Source of the DNA: Onchocerca lupi
Taxonomy: Eukaryota > Nematoda > Chromadorea > Rhabditida > Onchocercidae
Assembly (NCBI GenBank): GCA_028564675.1
Contig: JAOVVO010000007.1
Location: forward strand, 310,001 to 374,000
Length of the DNA stretch: 64,000 nt
Reading direction: 5' to 3'
The notes beneath the pieces were generated by a model. The model was not told where the DNA came from. It saw only the letters and a list, made by a program, of their open reading frames with translations, and searched no databases. The translations under genes and the position numbers were made by a program. Positions 22,247 through 37,000 of the stretch are shown here, piece by piece; position 1 is the first letter of the stretch, and each line of letters starts with the position of its first letter.

Positions 22247-25200
22247 AGTCTTATTCATTTTTAGTGTGAAATTTTTAAAAAATTGCAGTATTTATCAAAG
22301 TGAGGAGGAGATGATGTGAAGATATCGGGAGGGTAAAGGTGACGTAAGCCGCAATAATAAAAAATGCCTTAAGTTTAATGAAGCATAGTGTATGAAAGTT
22401 GGCAGAGGACAGATGGCACTGTTTGACATTTTCTTGCGAAAGTGAGTAAATATGAAGCCCATTTGTCGCATTCTACACTTTTTCCTTACTTTCCAGTTTG
22501 AATATTCCTCACTTTTAAAGATAAATTTTTTTTTTCACAGTTTATTAAGAGCTCCCAATAATTTTTTTTTTTTTTTTTTTTTTGTAGTTCCATCAGAAAA
22601 ATTGGCGCAGAAAACTAGCGTGCGCCGCTGTTTATGTTTATAGAGCGTATAGTTTCCTTGGGAACCATAAGAATTCGCAAAATGATGCTTTATTGAAAGA
22701 AGGAGGATCTCTTTTATTTCTGAAAGCATTTATTCCAAAGCATTCAAAGTGGTGCGACACGAATTTAGTAGTTCTTAGATGAAATGTGTTACTTTAATTA
22801 AAACAATTGCTAACGAGAGAGATCAGGAATAAAATCTGATGATAAACATTGAATTTATTTGCGCTATGGAATGAACTTAGAATTAAAGGTGAAAAAAGAA
22901 AAAAAAACTCAGTTAATTTTTTCAAAGCGATCTTTACATCAATTATTTCATTCAAACAGACTAATATTTCAAATTTTAAAATGAACGGAAAAATCTGCAA
23001 ACAGAATTGATTGATTGTCAAAATCTTCCATTAAGAGAAAGAAATTGCCTGCGGCTATCTTTTGCTTTGCAAGTGACCGAAACTATTTCAATTCACTTCT
23101 TTTATGTCGCTATGCAGAATTAGAAGTTTAAAGGCTCTTGATGATTTTGGTGAAAGGTCATAGCTCACCCGACATAACTGTCAACATTTCTCATGAACAG
23201 CGTTATCATACTATTACTATTACAAAACCACCATCGTGAAATATTGAAATTTTAATTGCGATACTTTGTGTTGCAAACGTTCAATTCAACCATCATCATA
23301 AAGCGTAAAAAACTTTCTTCGGGAAGTTCAAATTCACAAAGAAATTTCAAATGAATCACACTAAATTTGATAGTGTAAATTCTCTAAAATAAGCCTGATT
23401 GAACTGCTAATTGATTGGTACTTCTGTGATTCTGAGATTGAGCGATAAATCGATTTTATTAAGATTGCTTTGATATCAAAGGATCAAATATATTCTAATC
23501 ACCCAATGAGTCGAAATATTATTACTCTCGAAAAACATAAGCAAAATTCATTAGCAGCTTTCTGGACTGATATAGTAAACTTTTAGGAGAACAAATCTTA
23601 AAAAAGAAACATCAATCTCTATCGATGCTTACTTTATTAGAAACATTTAAACGACATGATCACTTGAAAGCTAATATCAGCCGTCTTCTATGATAATGCT
23701 GTCTTTATTAACATCACAATTTTTTGTGTTCAGTGCTAAACTTTTAAATATTGTCAATGTATTATCATCATTATCACTATTCCACTGTTATTAATATTAC
23801 GCGAAATTTAATGTTTAACATCTATCAGAAAATCTTAATCACACTGCAAGATATTACTTCTTAGATCTTTTGTGAGTAACTGATTCTTGACAATTTTTTG
23901 CTTGTCGCATTGTTATTATCATTATCAATATTAGCACAGCAGTTATGATAAGATTTTTCCTCACTTCTACCAACATATCATTTTTATCATCTATTATCAT
24001 GCTTTTGCTATAAGTTTTTTGTAAAATAAGATACGTTTAAGGGTATATGTATGCATATGTAATTATTTGTGGGCTTTGTAAAACAAACACAATCTTTGAT
24101 GACAACGTTCTTGTCGTCTTTTTCAGCCTCTAACTTTGTCAACAATGTTAACAAAATCTCTTAAAAATTTCTTCTTGAAAGATGAAGTGATATTCTCCCA
24201 TTTCGATTTCATTTATTGTTACAGCATTTAGTGTCTCGTTATATCTTCAGTCAGCTTCTACTTTAATTCCAATTCTAAAAAATTATCATTACGGATCTTT
24301 TTTATTTCCCTAGTAATTTTACAAATCATGGAATGAACTGATCACTTACATCTGTTTACCCACTGTCTGTATTAATTTTAAAAAAATTAAACTTTTTTAA
24401 AGCAAGTTCAACATTAAAGAGTGGAAGCAAACTGCCTGTTTCTTTAACTGATACAGAAGTATCGAATCCAAAGAAACAAAGCATACAACTTAAATCGAGC
24501 GATTCAATAACGATCTGGACAATTTTCCCAAGTTAAATGAATCCTCTTAGTCTTTGCTTAAATTTGTTATTTTCTGTGCATTCTTGGCGTTTTTCAATTT
24601 GAATAATTTATAAATATAAAGATAACAGTGATTGTGCTTGACAATCTTACGAATATTTGGAGAATGATTTCCAATTCCAAACTTCATTTTCCTGACGTAT
24701 TCGAGCAGGTCTTCATTGATAATAACATCGATTTCAGAAGGAAAGTATGTTAAATAAGTTGAAAACAATGTTGCGTGTACATTCAATATTAGTGATTGTA
24801 GATTACTCTGGATAGTATAAAAATCTCAGCTTTCTTTTTTCCAAATTTATATGTAATCTAATTAGACAATAATCGAGTTGAATATAAGTAGCTAAAATAT
24901 ATGTATTTGAAGCTATTAAGCTACTTGCGTATAAACTTATCATGTTATGACGTGGAATGACGCAGCCTGAAGTTTAAAAATTGCCAACTTCTTCTTAATT
25001 TTTTTTTTTTTTTTTTTGAAATGAGAACAGCATAGAAATGAGAAGGAATCATAAACAAGTAATAATAAATAAATAAGATATAATTCATGAATATAAATAA
25101 AGGTGTAATTTAAGAGAATGGACGTAATGGAACTTGAAATTGAAAAATCCAAATAATAGTATGTCAATTAAAGATCTATGATAAGGATCAATTCTAGAGA

Positions 25201-25779
25201 AAAAATTAGTAGACATGCAAAAAAGCATGCAAAAATATCTGCTTCACATTTGATTGTATGCATAATTGATAAACTTTCAATACATAAGTATCTATAATTG
25301 TCAAATACTTTAACAAAGTTTTAATGCAATTTATTTTAATAGAACTGATACAAATATGAATTGTTATGTACACTAGCTCTATTCATCATTTATTTTCTAA
25401 TTTATCTATTGACCTATTGGTCCAGAGTAAATTAAACATGATTCAAAGTATCTAATTCAGCACTTTATTTATTAATCTATGATGAAGTCATTTGCATTAA
25501 TTTATTTGTACTTCTGCGCAAACAATATCATTTTAACATTAGATTCTGCAAAATTAGAAACAAATATAGTTTACTATCATTAGCAATGATAAATCATATC
25601 ATCTGCAGCATAGCTATCAGCTGGAACTCCCGATGATACTCGGCTTCTTGGCTAAAGCAGATCCAGTTGTAGAATTTACAACTCCTTTCATTAATGTAAA
25701 TAATAAAACATGCCGAATATCTCTAATATCATTGCTTTCGTTGCAGGCAACTCAAAAAACTGAAACTACAAGTACCACA

Positions 25780-28700
25780 ATGTCGGAATACGAGAGTGAT
25801 CCTGGATGGCAATATTTGCGTCAACATCAAAAACAGGTAAATTATTCGAGAATTCAAAAATTTTGCTGAGTTGACAAAAGATTAGATATAGCAAATTTAC
25901 AAGATAATACCGCCAATGAAATCACTTTTTGACATGCCTTTCACATTCTAGTTATTTCTCCTAGCTTTATTTATTTTTTACATTCGGTTATGTTTTTAGT
26001 GAGGAAAATGATTTTTTGTGTGCGTTTAATTAGTAGTGAAATAATTCTGAATAATGATTTACTAATTCATTGCTGCAAAATACTGACTGACTGACTTAGG
26101 TAGATGAGATCCATGCTCCATAGATGTGTGTACCATAATTTTGTTAAGACGAAGTTAAGACATTTGTTAATATTACGTATTCCATTAGAACCAGCTAAAC
26201 ACAATTTCAGATCGTTGCAACAACAACAAAAAAATTTGATTCCAAGAATGTTTGGATACCTGATGAAGAATTAGGTTTTATTGCCGCCGAAATTAAATCA
26301 ACGAAAGGTGATTTTGTTACTCTGATCACTTGTAAAGGAACTGAGGTCTGTTATTTTCAATTTAAAAAACATTCAAAATTAGAAAAAAAAAATGAATTTA
26401 GATTTCTGGGATATTTAACTGGAATAGCTTATTTCAATAATTCATTATACTTATGCAGTAGATTTATTTATTTCTGAAAATTAACCTTTCATATCGAATT
26501 TTACCTGGATATGTTCATCAAAGTGTATTCTAATACTATGTTGAATATGAAGCATCTAGCATTCGGATGTACCAAGAAATTTGCACTGTATATTTTTGAA
26601 TATTTTTAAATTAAAATTTTAAAATTATATATCTCAAACATCTTTTTATACTAAGAAATAAGAAATGCATAAGAGAGTGAGTAAGAAATCAGATATAACT
26701 TTTCAGGTAAGAAATTAGGTGCTTGATCCTTGATGCTTTCTACACAATTGTGAACTGCTATTGTCATTAAAAAAAAATATTGCAATGATTTGGATTATTT
26801 TTTAACTTCAAACAGATCCACAACGAAGCTGATTAATTAGCAGAAATCGCATCTTTTAATTCGAATTTCAGAAAACCTTGAAAAAGGATGAAACGCAAAA
26901 AATGAATCCACCAAAATATGAGAAAACGGAAGATATGGCGAATTTGACATTTCTCAACGATGCATCAGTACTTCATAATTTACGTGAACGATACTTCTCT
27001 ATGATGATATATGTAAGTCAATTTTCCGTAAGAAGATCATTATCATTCATTTGATAAAATGTTCTAAACTTTAAATCACATTGGCGATAGCTTTGCTGAA
27101 AGCTAATTTTATACTATACAGCATGCAAAATGCATACGAAACTGGAATTTGATATTTTTTGCTACAAAAAATTTCTTCGAACACTTCAAACTTGCAAATA
27201 GATACAATTTACCCTTCAATCTTCTTTCAAGGCGTAGTTAGTCGATTTTCAAGGCATTTGAATTTTTTGTGCAAATATATCGAAGAATAGATGTATTCGG
27301 TTTCAAACTATCCCACTGTTCAGCTTTTCAACGTTAAACTAACAATCAGTTAGATTAAAATAAAGATGTATCTGCAAACTTTTCAAGATATAAATTTGTA
27401 ATCACGCTATACAGCAAAAAATACACAACGACAAGTTTTATTGATAATGTTGTTGTATGGATGTGAACATTCGTTCTTTCAGAGAAGGATTGAAATGTTT
27501 TCTTCATTTAGCAACTTCATCTTTGATGAATATTCTTGAAAATTAATAGTTTGAAATTTCCGCTAAATAATATTTTACTTTATCAGGAAACTTTCTATTG
27601 CAACAGTTAGTAGGGCGATCTTATTCATTGCCGAATTTCGTTTGCAATGACTTGGGCAGTAAAAAGAAATTGCCCATTAGCTGATATCAATAATTATTTT
27701 TGTGCAACCTTTTTGTTTAAATACCAGCCAACATCTCTTCTTTAATTTCAATTTTTCATTAATGTAAATGAGTAAGCAAAAAAGTTTTCTTTTTCTAATC
27801 CCTTGATTTTCGCTCTTTCACTAAATAAGATTGATTCAAGCAAAAGAATTTTAAAAAATTCTACGAATTCAAGTAACCCGGACATGTTGATTGTTTATTA
27901 AAAGGTCAGAACTGAAAGGATTAAGAAGAATTGATTGTGAAATATTTATAAAAGATAAAGTAGGAAATGATCAGAGAATAAGATCAAATATATCTGTGGA
28001 AATGAAATTTGAGTCTCTCTTCTTGCTTGAGTGAATGAATTGCTATTGAAGAAGGGATGCAGTTCACTCTTTTGTTTACTTATATGTTTCATGATGGTTC
28101 CGTTCAACGAAATAAGCGAATTCTTGGTTGTTTACATTAAAAAAGTTGCTAGTCAGCAACTACAGCTCCAACTTTAAAGTTTTTCTTGGAATTTGTACAC
28201 AAAGAAAGATGGAAAGAAATTCTCAAACACGAATCACTCGAACTGAACACATCCCAACAAAACGATTTACCAATGATCTTCATAAATTTGATGTTTGAAG
28301 TAAATCCTGTTTCTCGATAGAAGATCTACAATTCAACTAAAGCAGATCGATTTCCAGAAGAAAATGAAAGTTGAGGATCTAAAGTTTCGGAAAATATTAG
28401 GACAATTTGGAAAGAACTAGAAATTGGTTACTCCGTCTAAAAAGCAATTGAATAAATAGCTAATTCAGTCAGCACGCGTCGAATCTAATTTATATGCAGT
28501 AAAGGTTGAAGATACTAACTATACAGAAATCAAATTGGAAAACCTAAATCTTTGGCGTAGTTGAAGGATAACAAGAAATGGCTTGCCAAAGAAAGTATAA
28601 TCTTAAAAAGTATTGCTTATGAGTATTAAAATAAAGAAAGTGGAATGATTTAATTAAGAAGAATCTTCTGACAATATGCTAAAGCATTTAAGATTACAAA

Positions 28701-31700
28701 ATTTAGAATAGAATTCAGAAAGTATTGAAAATTCTTGAGAAAATTTCATCAATAACATAAAAATTTAATTCTGGCAAAACTTTATGGAAACGATTTGTCT
28801 CGAATTTTTCAGACCTATTCAGGCTTATTTTGTGTGGTTATTAATCCTTACAAACGTTTACCTATTTATGAAGAAAGTATTTGCAAAATGTACATCGGGA
28901 AGCGGCGAGCTGAAATGCCACCTCATTTGTTTGCTGTTTCCGATGAAGCTTATAGGAATATGATTAATGGTTATCTTTTCAAAATTTTAAAATTACGTTA
29001 TAAATTTGAAATTAATCAATTTATGTTATATTCTGTATCAAACGGTTCTAGGAAATAGAGAAAACATCTCTCGCAAGATTTTTCGAGAGAAGAGTTGCAT
29101 GAAAAATTGTGTTACAAAATTGATAACAATGGTACCAAGCTTGGAAGTTTTAATTTTGCTACGGAAATGCCCATTAGTCATCTTTGATGATATTTGATTT
29201 TTCTGAAATTAGTAATCAAAAATTTTCAGACCACATAAATCAGTCATTGTTGATCACCGGTGAATCAGGAGCAGGAAAAACAGAAAATACAAAAAAAGTT
29301 ATAGCTTATCTTGCTATCGTCGGTGTGCCATATTCAACTATGTGCGTTTCGTTTCAAAGTTAAAATTGATTTTCATCGATTATTTGTTTTATTTATTCAT
29401 CCTAATAATAGAAGCAGCTTTTCATAATTCACAAATCCATTTACACTATGGTTTTTATCAATTACTGAGAACCGAAATAATTGGTAATGGAAATTGGGAT
29501 GAAAAATTTTATTTTAAATACAATATTTTGAATCTTTAATTCATTCACAGATGTGCAAATGTTTGGGATACTATCTTCAAAATTTATCAAATTATCCAAA
29601 TTTTATTGAACTGTTGCGAGCAATAGCAACTTGTCATGCTGTCAACAAAATTTGATATTTGAAATATGCAACTTGACAAAAATAAAGAACTATTTGCGAT
29701 TACTAATCATTATTTTGATACTTCAAATGACAAATCCAAATATACTGAATGAATGAATACTAAAAAATCTAAACTTGAAATTCTGATTATTCCAGGAATT
29801 CGCAGAAGACTGGCAAGAAAAAAACTTCTATTGAAGATCAAATTGTGCGCACTAATCCGGTACTTGAAGCTTTCGGGAATGCAAAAACTGTCCGGAACAA
29901 TAATTCATCACGTTTTGGAAAGTTCATTCGAATTCACTTCAATACTGGTGGAAGACTTGCCGGAGCCGATATAGAGCATTGTAATCAGTTTCTATTCTGC
30001 TCTGGAACGTCATAGTATAATAATTTTGCAAAATTTAAACATTTCATACAAATTATAGTAGAAAGATATGAATCCATTCTAAAAATATTGCTATTATATC
30101 AACTTTATTGTCAGTTCCATTTTGAATTTTTTTGTTATCAAATCAATTTCGTTCGTATAAGAAGAAAATTAGAAATTTGAGAAACATTTGTATACTAAAC
30201 GAGTCCTTCAACTAAAGTCAACTACTTGACCTCTTCGACAAGTTCATCATCGAATTTCTCATAAAACTTTTTCTTTTCCTACAAAAGGCTCACTTTTTCT
30301 TTATTTTTCAATATTCTAACAATTTCATCAAATTGCAGATCTGTTGGAGAAATCTCGAGTTATTAAACAAGCGCCAGGAGAACGATCCTACCATATCTTC
30401 TATCAGATTATGTCTGGTCAAATTGCAGGATTAAAAGGTGAAACGAGTTTGGTTTTAATTATTCATTAAAGCAGAAAGAATCCACAACTAATGCTATATC
30501 TTGCACTAGTTTAAAAAATTTTTTTTTCTTTAAATTTTTTATGAATTAAATGTATCAGTTTATTGAAGGATGAATTTGTGTAATCAAGTAAATAACTGAA
30601 AACTTGCATTCTAATTCCAGAGAAGCTACTTCTAACACGTGAAATAAGTGATTATCATTTAATTTCTCAAGCTGAGGTGACTATCGATGGTGTAGATGAC
30701 AAGGAAGAAATGCAAACAACTGATGTAATTAATCACTTAATTTATTCTATTTTTTTCTAATTTCGAATAATTTCAAGCAATAATTTGTTAAGGACTACAC
30801 GATTTTCGATTTTACTTGAAGTTCTCTTTCTTCTATTTCTAAATTCCTTGACTTTTTAAGTTTTATGAGCTTTATAAGATATGATTTTTACTTGTTTTCC
30901 CAGGAATCTTTCGATATCATGCATTTTACTGAACAAGAGAAACAAGACCTATTTTCTCTGGTGGCTGGTATCATGCATATGGGTGAAGTTAAGTTCAAAC
31001 AGCGACAAAGAGAGGAACAGGCGGAATGTGAGGATCATCAGGGTAATTAAATTTAATGGCTTAAAATCTCTGAAATTTAATCAAATTTGCAAGCTCTGTT
31101 ACCATTTTGATTCTTCATGAAAAACTTGCAATAGGCTCTTTTATCTGCAAAATTCTTGAGAACAAATAATTCAAGAAATGTGGAAAACATCTGATAATTA
31201 GTGAGTTCATGAGTGATAAATGCGAAGAGTAGAATATTGCAGAAGGCGACTTGGCTTGTAAATTGTGGATGGTTGATAAGGAAAAATTCGTATCTTCATT
31301 GCTGAAACCTCGTGTTAAAGTTGGTACCGAATGGGTGAATAAAGGACAGAATCTTGAGCAGGTTACGTCTCTTGCATTTACTGGCCCTAATTATGAAAAA
31401 TTAAATCCTTTACTTCGGCAACTTACAATTATTTCTAACGGAAATTAAATTAAGGTAAACTGGGCTGTAGGAGCGCTGGCAAAAGCAATATATGCTCGAA
31501 TGTTCGCATGGCTAATTAAGAGATGTAATAAAACATTAGACGTACAGGATCGTAATCGTGATTACTTCATTGGAGTGCTTGATATTGCTGGATTTGAAAT
31601 TTTCGATGTAAGAAATCTAATATTAGAAGTTTAGTTTTTAATCACTAATCTTTTCAAACATTTGTTAAATCCTTGTAAAGTATTAAAATTACCTGCTTAT

Positions 31701-34089
31701 CGTTACAACTTAGGAAAGTATATTGTTAAAAGTGTAATTTAGAATTTATGTTGCAATGTTAATTTCATTTCAGTTCAATTCATTTGAACAATTATGGATT
31801 AATTTTGTAAATGAGAAACTACAACAATTCTTCAATCATCACATGTTCGTTCTGGAACAGCAAGAATATGAACTTGAAGGAATTAAATGGGAATTTATCG
31901 ATTTTGGTTTAGATCTTCAGGCATGTATCGAACTCATCGAAAAGGTATGAATATCATTAAAAAAAAAAAAAAACCTTCACAGATAGTTTTTCATTGAATC
32001 ATTGACATTCCTATTTAAGTTGACCATTTCTTTTTTCTCTATCGTTAGCGCTTTTTTTTTTTTTTCGCTTATTTTACTTCATGCAAGTTTCATAGTGCTT
32101 ATAATTATGATTTATCTCAGAAAATTGGTCTTTAATCACCAGTATTTTGTAAATGCTATTTCAAGCCACTTGGTATCATCTCAGTGTTGGACGAAGAATG
32201 TATTGTGCCAAAGGCAACTGATGTTACATTAGCTCAAAAAATCAACGATCAACATCTTGGGAAACATCCGAATTTCCAGAAGCCTAAACCACCGAAAGCG
32301 AACCAGGCTTGTAATTGATTAAGAATGAAAAATGATTTGTAAATCTATCAGATTTCTGAGAATCCAGACTTCAAAAAAAAAACCCAAAAAAAAAATTGCA
32401 TAGCTTGGAAATTATGCATAAACAAGACCAATCTGGATTTTAGTCGGGATTTGCTAATTGTTCTAGTTATTGCGCAAATATCCTGGCACTAAAAATTCCA
32501 GGCTGATGCTCACTTGGCCATAGTGCATTACGCAGGTACGGTACGTTATAATGTAACAGGTTGGCTAGAGAAGAACAAGGATCCACTTAATGATACAGCA
32601 ATTAGCGTTTTGAAAGCAAATACTGGAATGGCTTTGATGACAAAAATTTGGGAAGACTATAAAACACAAGAGGATATCGCTAACTTGGGTAGAATGATAC
32701 GCTTTTCATTTATACCGCTTAAATTTCAGATGAATATTTGACTGAATTTCAGAAAGTACGAATTTTAGAATGAAATTTATTAAATTTTTTGATGAAATCC
32801 ATTTTTCCAAAGTAATAGTACAAAAAATCCGTTTTTTTTAAATGTTGCTATCCGTTCCAGTCAGAAGTTTAAGTTAGTTTTTTTTTTTTTTGAAACTGAT
32901 CTTTATTGATTTCATTAAATTTCATGTGAAATTACATTTTGCTGTAATTATTTTTCGGAAGTTGAATGAAAGATTTGTTTTATATAGTTCAATCTAAAGA
33001 TCACTTGAACTTATAGCAAAAGATGGCAAAGTGAGTAAAAAGAAAGGCAAATCATCTTCATTTATGACAGTTTCAATGATGTATCGAGAATCATTGAACA
33101 ATTTGATGACAATGCTTCACAAAACTTATCCACATTTCATCCGTTGCATAATACCAAACGAGAAGAAGCAATCAGGTACTCCTAGATTTTAATCATGAAA
33201 TTCTAGAAATTCTAAAATTTAAACCTTGCAATATTTGCTTATCCTTTTTGGATTTTAAAGCTTTTTTCCAGGCGTAATTGAAGCTTCACTGGTGCTCAAT
33301 CAATTGACTTGTAATGGCGTACTTGAAGGTATTCGAATTTGTCGTAAAGGTTTCCCAAATCGTACCTTACACGCTGACTTTAAGCAAAGGTATCAGTGAT
33401 TTGAAGTTTTTTATTTAAACCTCATGGATTAATAGAATAAGAAGTCATCATTTGGGTCACTTTTTTACCAAAGAAAGAATAACTAAATATTCATTTTCGT
33501 TCTGATAAAGGTTCGTTGTATAGAAGGTCATGGATAACTTTTTGTAGGAACATGCTTAAGTAAAATCAAAATTAAATTAATTTTAATATACTGTTCAATA
33601 TTTCCTGAATTTTTGCAATATGAATTCAAATTAGGTATGCTATTTTGGCCGCTGAAGAAGCAACTTCTGAAACTGATCTCAAGCTATGTACTAGAAAAAT
33701 GTGTGAAAAATTAGAAAAAATTGGAGTTTTGAAACCTGATGATTATTGCATTGGAAATACTAAGGTTATTTATGAAATTTATTGTCAAAAATGCTTCGTA
33801 TATATAGAGCGATATCTTTTTATATGAAAAGTTTAAAAACATTAAAAAAAAAAAGGTTAAAAAAAAATACTATTGTTATAAACTGAAAGATAAAAACTTA
33901 TAATTAAAATTGGAATTCAGATGACAAGGCTCAAAATTTTTTTTGTTTTCAGATATTTTTCAAATCTGGTATATTAGCTCAACTTGAAAATCTTCGAGAT
34001 GAAGCTTTATCAATTATCATAATCAAATTTCAAAATGCATGCAGGCACTACCAAGTTCAATGTAATCTTCGCTATAGAATGCAAATGAA
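25780..34089 (+). other. Myosin motor domain exons (1-18)
   Basis: Exons: 25780-25836, 26211-26345, 26872-27012, 28813-28969, 29230-29341, 29796-29980, 30339-30437, 30621-30724, 30904-31042, 31243-31361, 31455-31607, 31774-31944, 32166-32306, 32502-32688, 33017-33175, 33272-33389, 33635-33764, 33953-34089. Seen in order: SH3-like region (NVWIPDEE), NPYKRLPIY, P-loop GESGAGKTEN, short lysine-rich loop 1 (TGKKK), switch 1 NNNSSRFGKF, switch 2 DIAGFEIF, relay FNSFEQLWINFVNEKLQQFF, short loop 2 (KVSKKKGKSS), actin-binding PHFIRCIIPNE, SH helices (NQLTCNGVLEGIRICRKGFP), and the converter (IGNTKIFFKSGILAQLE). Intron 3 (1.8 kb) is the largest and shows nothing recognisable. Confidence 0.93.
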
Positions 34090-37000
34090 GTGAGTTTTTT
34101 TCGATACTATTTAAAATATGATTTCGTAAATTTCAATAAATCTAAAACTCAAGTAAAAATTTCATGTTCTCTTCTAAATAAATTTCGTATTAATTTCCTG
34201 ATCATTTTAATTAATTTCGAAAAACGAAAATTATGATTCTTCTCCACTTAGAGCTGGTATCTTATTACTGCAACGGAATATTCGTGCGTGGTGCAAGCTG
34301 AGTAACTGGAATTGGTTTAAACTGTATGGTCGCGTCAAACCATTAATTAAAGGAAGTAAAAAAGTAAACGAAATGGTCAAAAGATATTGAATTTTTTCTT
34401 AACAGTGAAATTAAGTCGGCTGGAAAAAATAAAGATGAATTTCAATGCTATCATTGTTCACTCAAATTCGCTTAACAATTTTTGGCTTTATTCGATAAGC
34501 TTCAATGTACGATTTAGGGAATGTAAAAAAATAGTTTACTGCTTATGAAAAGTTCACATGGAGAAATCAGTAATATCATAATTCTTGAGAGAGCAGAATT
34601 TTCAGGATGAAGAATTTGAAGAGATGAAAAAGAAAGTAAAGGAATTGGAAGAGAACTTTAATCGTGAAGAGAAATTACGTCAGGATACAGAATCGGAAGT
34701 AGCCAAATTGATTACTGAGAAACAACAACTTTTCCTGCAACTTGAACAAGAGAAGGATATTAGTGCAGAGAGAGAAAAGAAAGCTGCTAAACTCATAGCT
34801 CAAAAAACTGATGCTGAAAAACAGGCAAGAATGTTTTCTTAACTGGGAATCTTATTATCTCCGGTATAAACACTGGAATTTAGATGTAAGACTGGGACTA
34901 ATCACCTTTCTACTCAGATATCAAATCAGAATCTAAAAATGAGGTTAGCATCATCTGTATAAGTAAAAAACTTCGAAATTTTTCTTTACTCAAATTCTAA
35001 AGAACAATGAAGATAAATCTTCAAATTAAGTATTTTTTTAGCTGTGTCATCTATCTCAAGAACAGTTATTATCACTATATCTTAATGTACTTCCTCAAAA
35101 ACTAAAATTAGTGATAACGGAAGAAATATCGCTTTTAATTTTACAGTATAACTATCTAAACGAACAACTTGTTGAACAAGTAGACAGAAATGCAACTTTA
35201 TCAAAAATCAAAAATGAATTAGAACATGATAATGAAGCTCTAAAACGTACAGTTGCTGAACTAGAAGCAACTTGCAAAAGACTTGATCAGGATAGGCAAG
35301 TCAAAGATCACCAGCTCCGAACCTTGCAGGTACATCTTTTCATTTGTTCTTAGTTTAATGCATTTTTGCTTTAATGAGTCAAATGTGGTATGCAATATTT
35401 TTTAAAAACGGTTTTAGTCCTATGTTTTATTTTAAGGATGAAATAAGATCACAGGATGAAATAATTGCAAAAATCAATAAAGAAAAAAAACATCAAGAAG
35501 AGGTTTGCCATCACAGAATTCTTGTTCAAATCTTATAGGAAATTGCTCAAATTCGAAAGATCCAGTCCTCAATAACTGGAATATTTTATATTTGCGAAAA
35601 AAATAAATCTCTAGTGCAAATATTTTAACCAAACTTGGAAATGGAAATTTTTGGCAGATCCATTGATAAAATGTAAGAAAATGAAATCATGTCATTACTA
35701 AATGATCGATAGTAGACTCTCTTCGTTATAGACAACTCGTAAACTTCTGGACGAAATTCAAGCAGGAGAAGACAAGGTGAATCACTTGAACAAAATGCGG
35801 AATAAATTAGAGCAAAGTATGGATGAAATCGAGGATAATCTGGAACGTGAACGACGAATACGTCAAGACATCGAGAAATCAAAACGTAAAGCTGAAGGAG
35901 AGTTAAAAATAGCGCAGGAGAACATTGATGAGTTCATGAAACAAAAGCATGAAATGGAAAACGCATTGAAAAAGTAAATCGTTTAGACCAGTAAAATTGA
36001 ATCACAAAACTTCAAAAAGAGCATTTTTTCTGCGCCAAGCATGGCAGTGGTCAAGAGAGCATTTTGTCGATTTTGAAAAGAAAAATCATATCTCAATATT
36101 TTGCGAAGGAATGTAAGAGCTATAAAAACGATGAATTTTAAAAGAAACTTCGAGCAAATTTTTTGAAATTGAGAAGTCGAGAAGAAATGTTTTATTATGA
36201 AATAATTTTGAAGAAAAGATACTGAAATAGCTTCAATGCTGAACCGCATAGACGATGAGCAATCGTTGATAAGTAAATTGCAACGTCAACTGAAGGAACA
36301 AGTAGCACGTTACAACGAACTTGAAGAAGAGTTTCAGGCAGAAAGGCAAGCAAGACTGAAGGTTAGTCATTGCCTTTCATTTCCAAATTGCAGAATGATC
36401 TAAGAAACTCATTCAATAATTTAGTTTACATTATCAAATACTGATCGAGTGGAGTTCACGGTGATCGATTTTTTTGTATCAACAAAATAACTTTGCCCTT
36501 TTATTCTTTGATGCAGCAATTATAACAATTATTGTTCAGTTCTTTAACTCCAAAATTTTTCGAATCATAGCCAACAAAACGATGCACAAATGTTCACACA
36601 AAGCAACATTAGTGCATTGAGAGAACTTTGAGAGTAATATGTTGGTCATAAGTTATGCAATTTATAACTGTTTATAAGTCATATACTCCTGTCATGTCAA
36701 TAGAAGTCAGTGAACTAAACTTCCCAATCACAAGTTCTCATTTTTATGATTGCGAATTAAATTTTTCAACATAAAAATATTGAAAGATCGAGAGAAGTCG
36801 CAGTGAAATACAAAAAGAACTTGAAGAGCTTAGCGATCGTCTTGATGAAGCAGGTGGTGCGACACAAGCGCAAATTGAATTGAACAAAAAACGCGAAACA
36901 GAATTGACTAAACTCCGTCGAGATTTGGTTAGAAAACACTTAATTAATGTGTTGTATACTGATTAATGTGTTATATACAGCTTAATATATATACACATAC

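Larger units (their letters stand above)
19384..25746. other. Intergenic, CPT1 5' end to myosin 5' end
   Basis: The two genes are transcribed away from each other. Apart from the mariner relic (19710-20410) and the SINE-like element (about 21990-22246), I see only AT-rich sequence, poly-A/T runs (21803-21830, 22561-22583, 25000-25018) and a TTATCAT-rich tract around 23700-24010. Open frames such as 24786-24547 (minus) have no recognisable domain and are of a length expected by chance. The splice acceptor at 25746 marks the start of the myosin first coding exon. Confidence 0.6.

Noticed and set aside
24547..24786. 79-codon minus-strand frame in the CPT1-myosin spacer
   Set aside because: No recognisable domain, no consistent splice signals, and chance length.
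28020..28700. Transposon-like peptide fragments in myosin intron 3
   Set aside because: Short protein-like strings in several frames but no ordered match to any transposase or reverse transcriptase.
35732..35973. Suspected frameshift in myosin exon 23
   Set aside because: Rechecking the bases against both strands showed the frame is continuous; all 42 exons add to a multiple of three.
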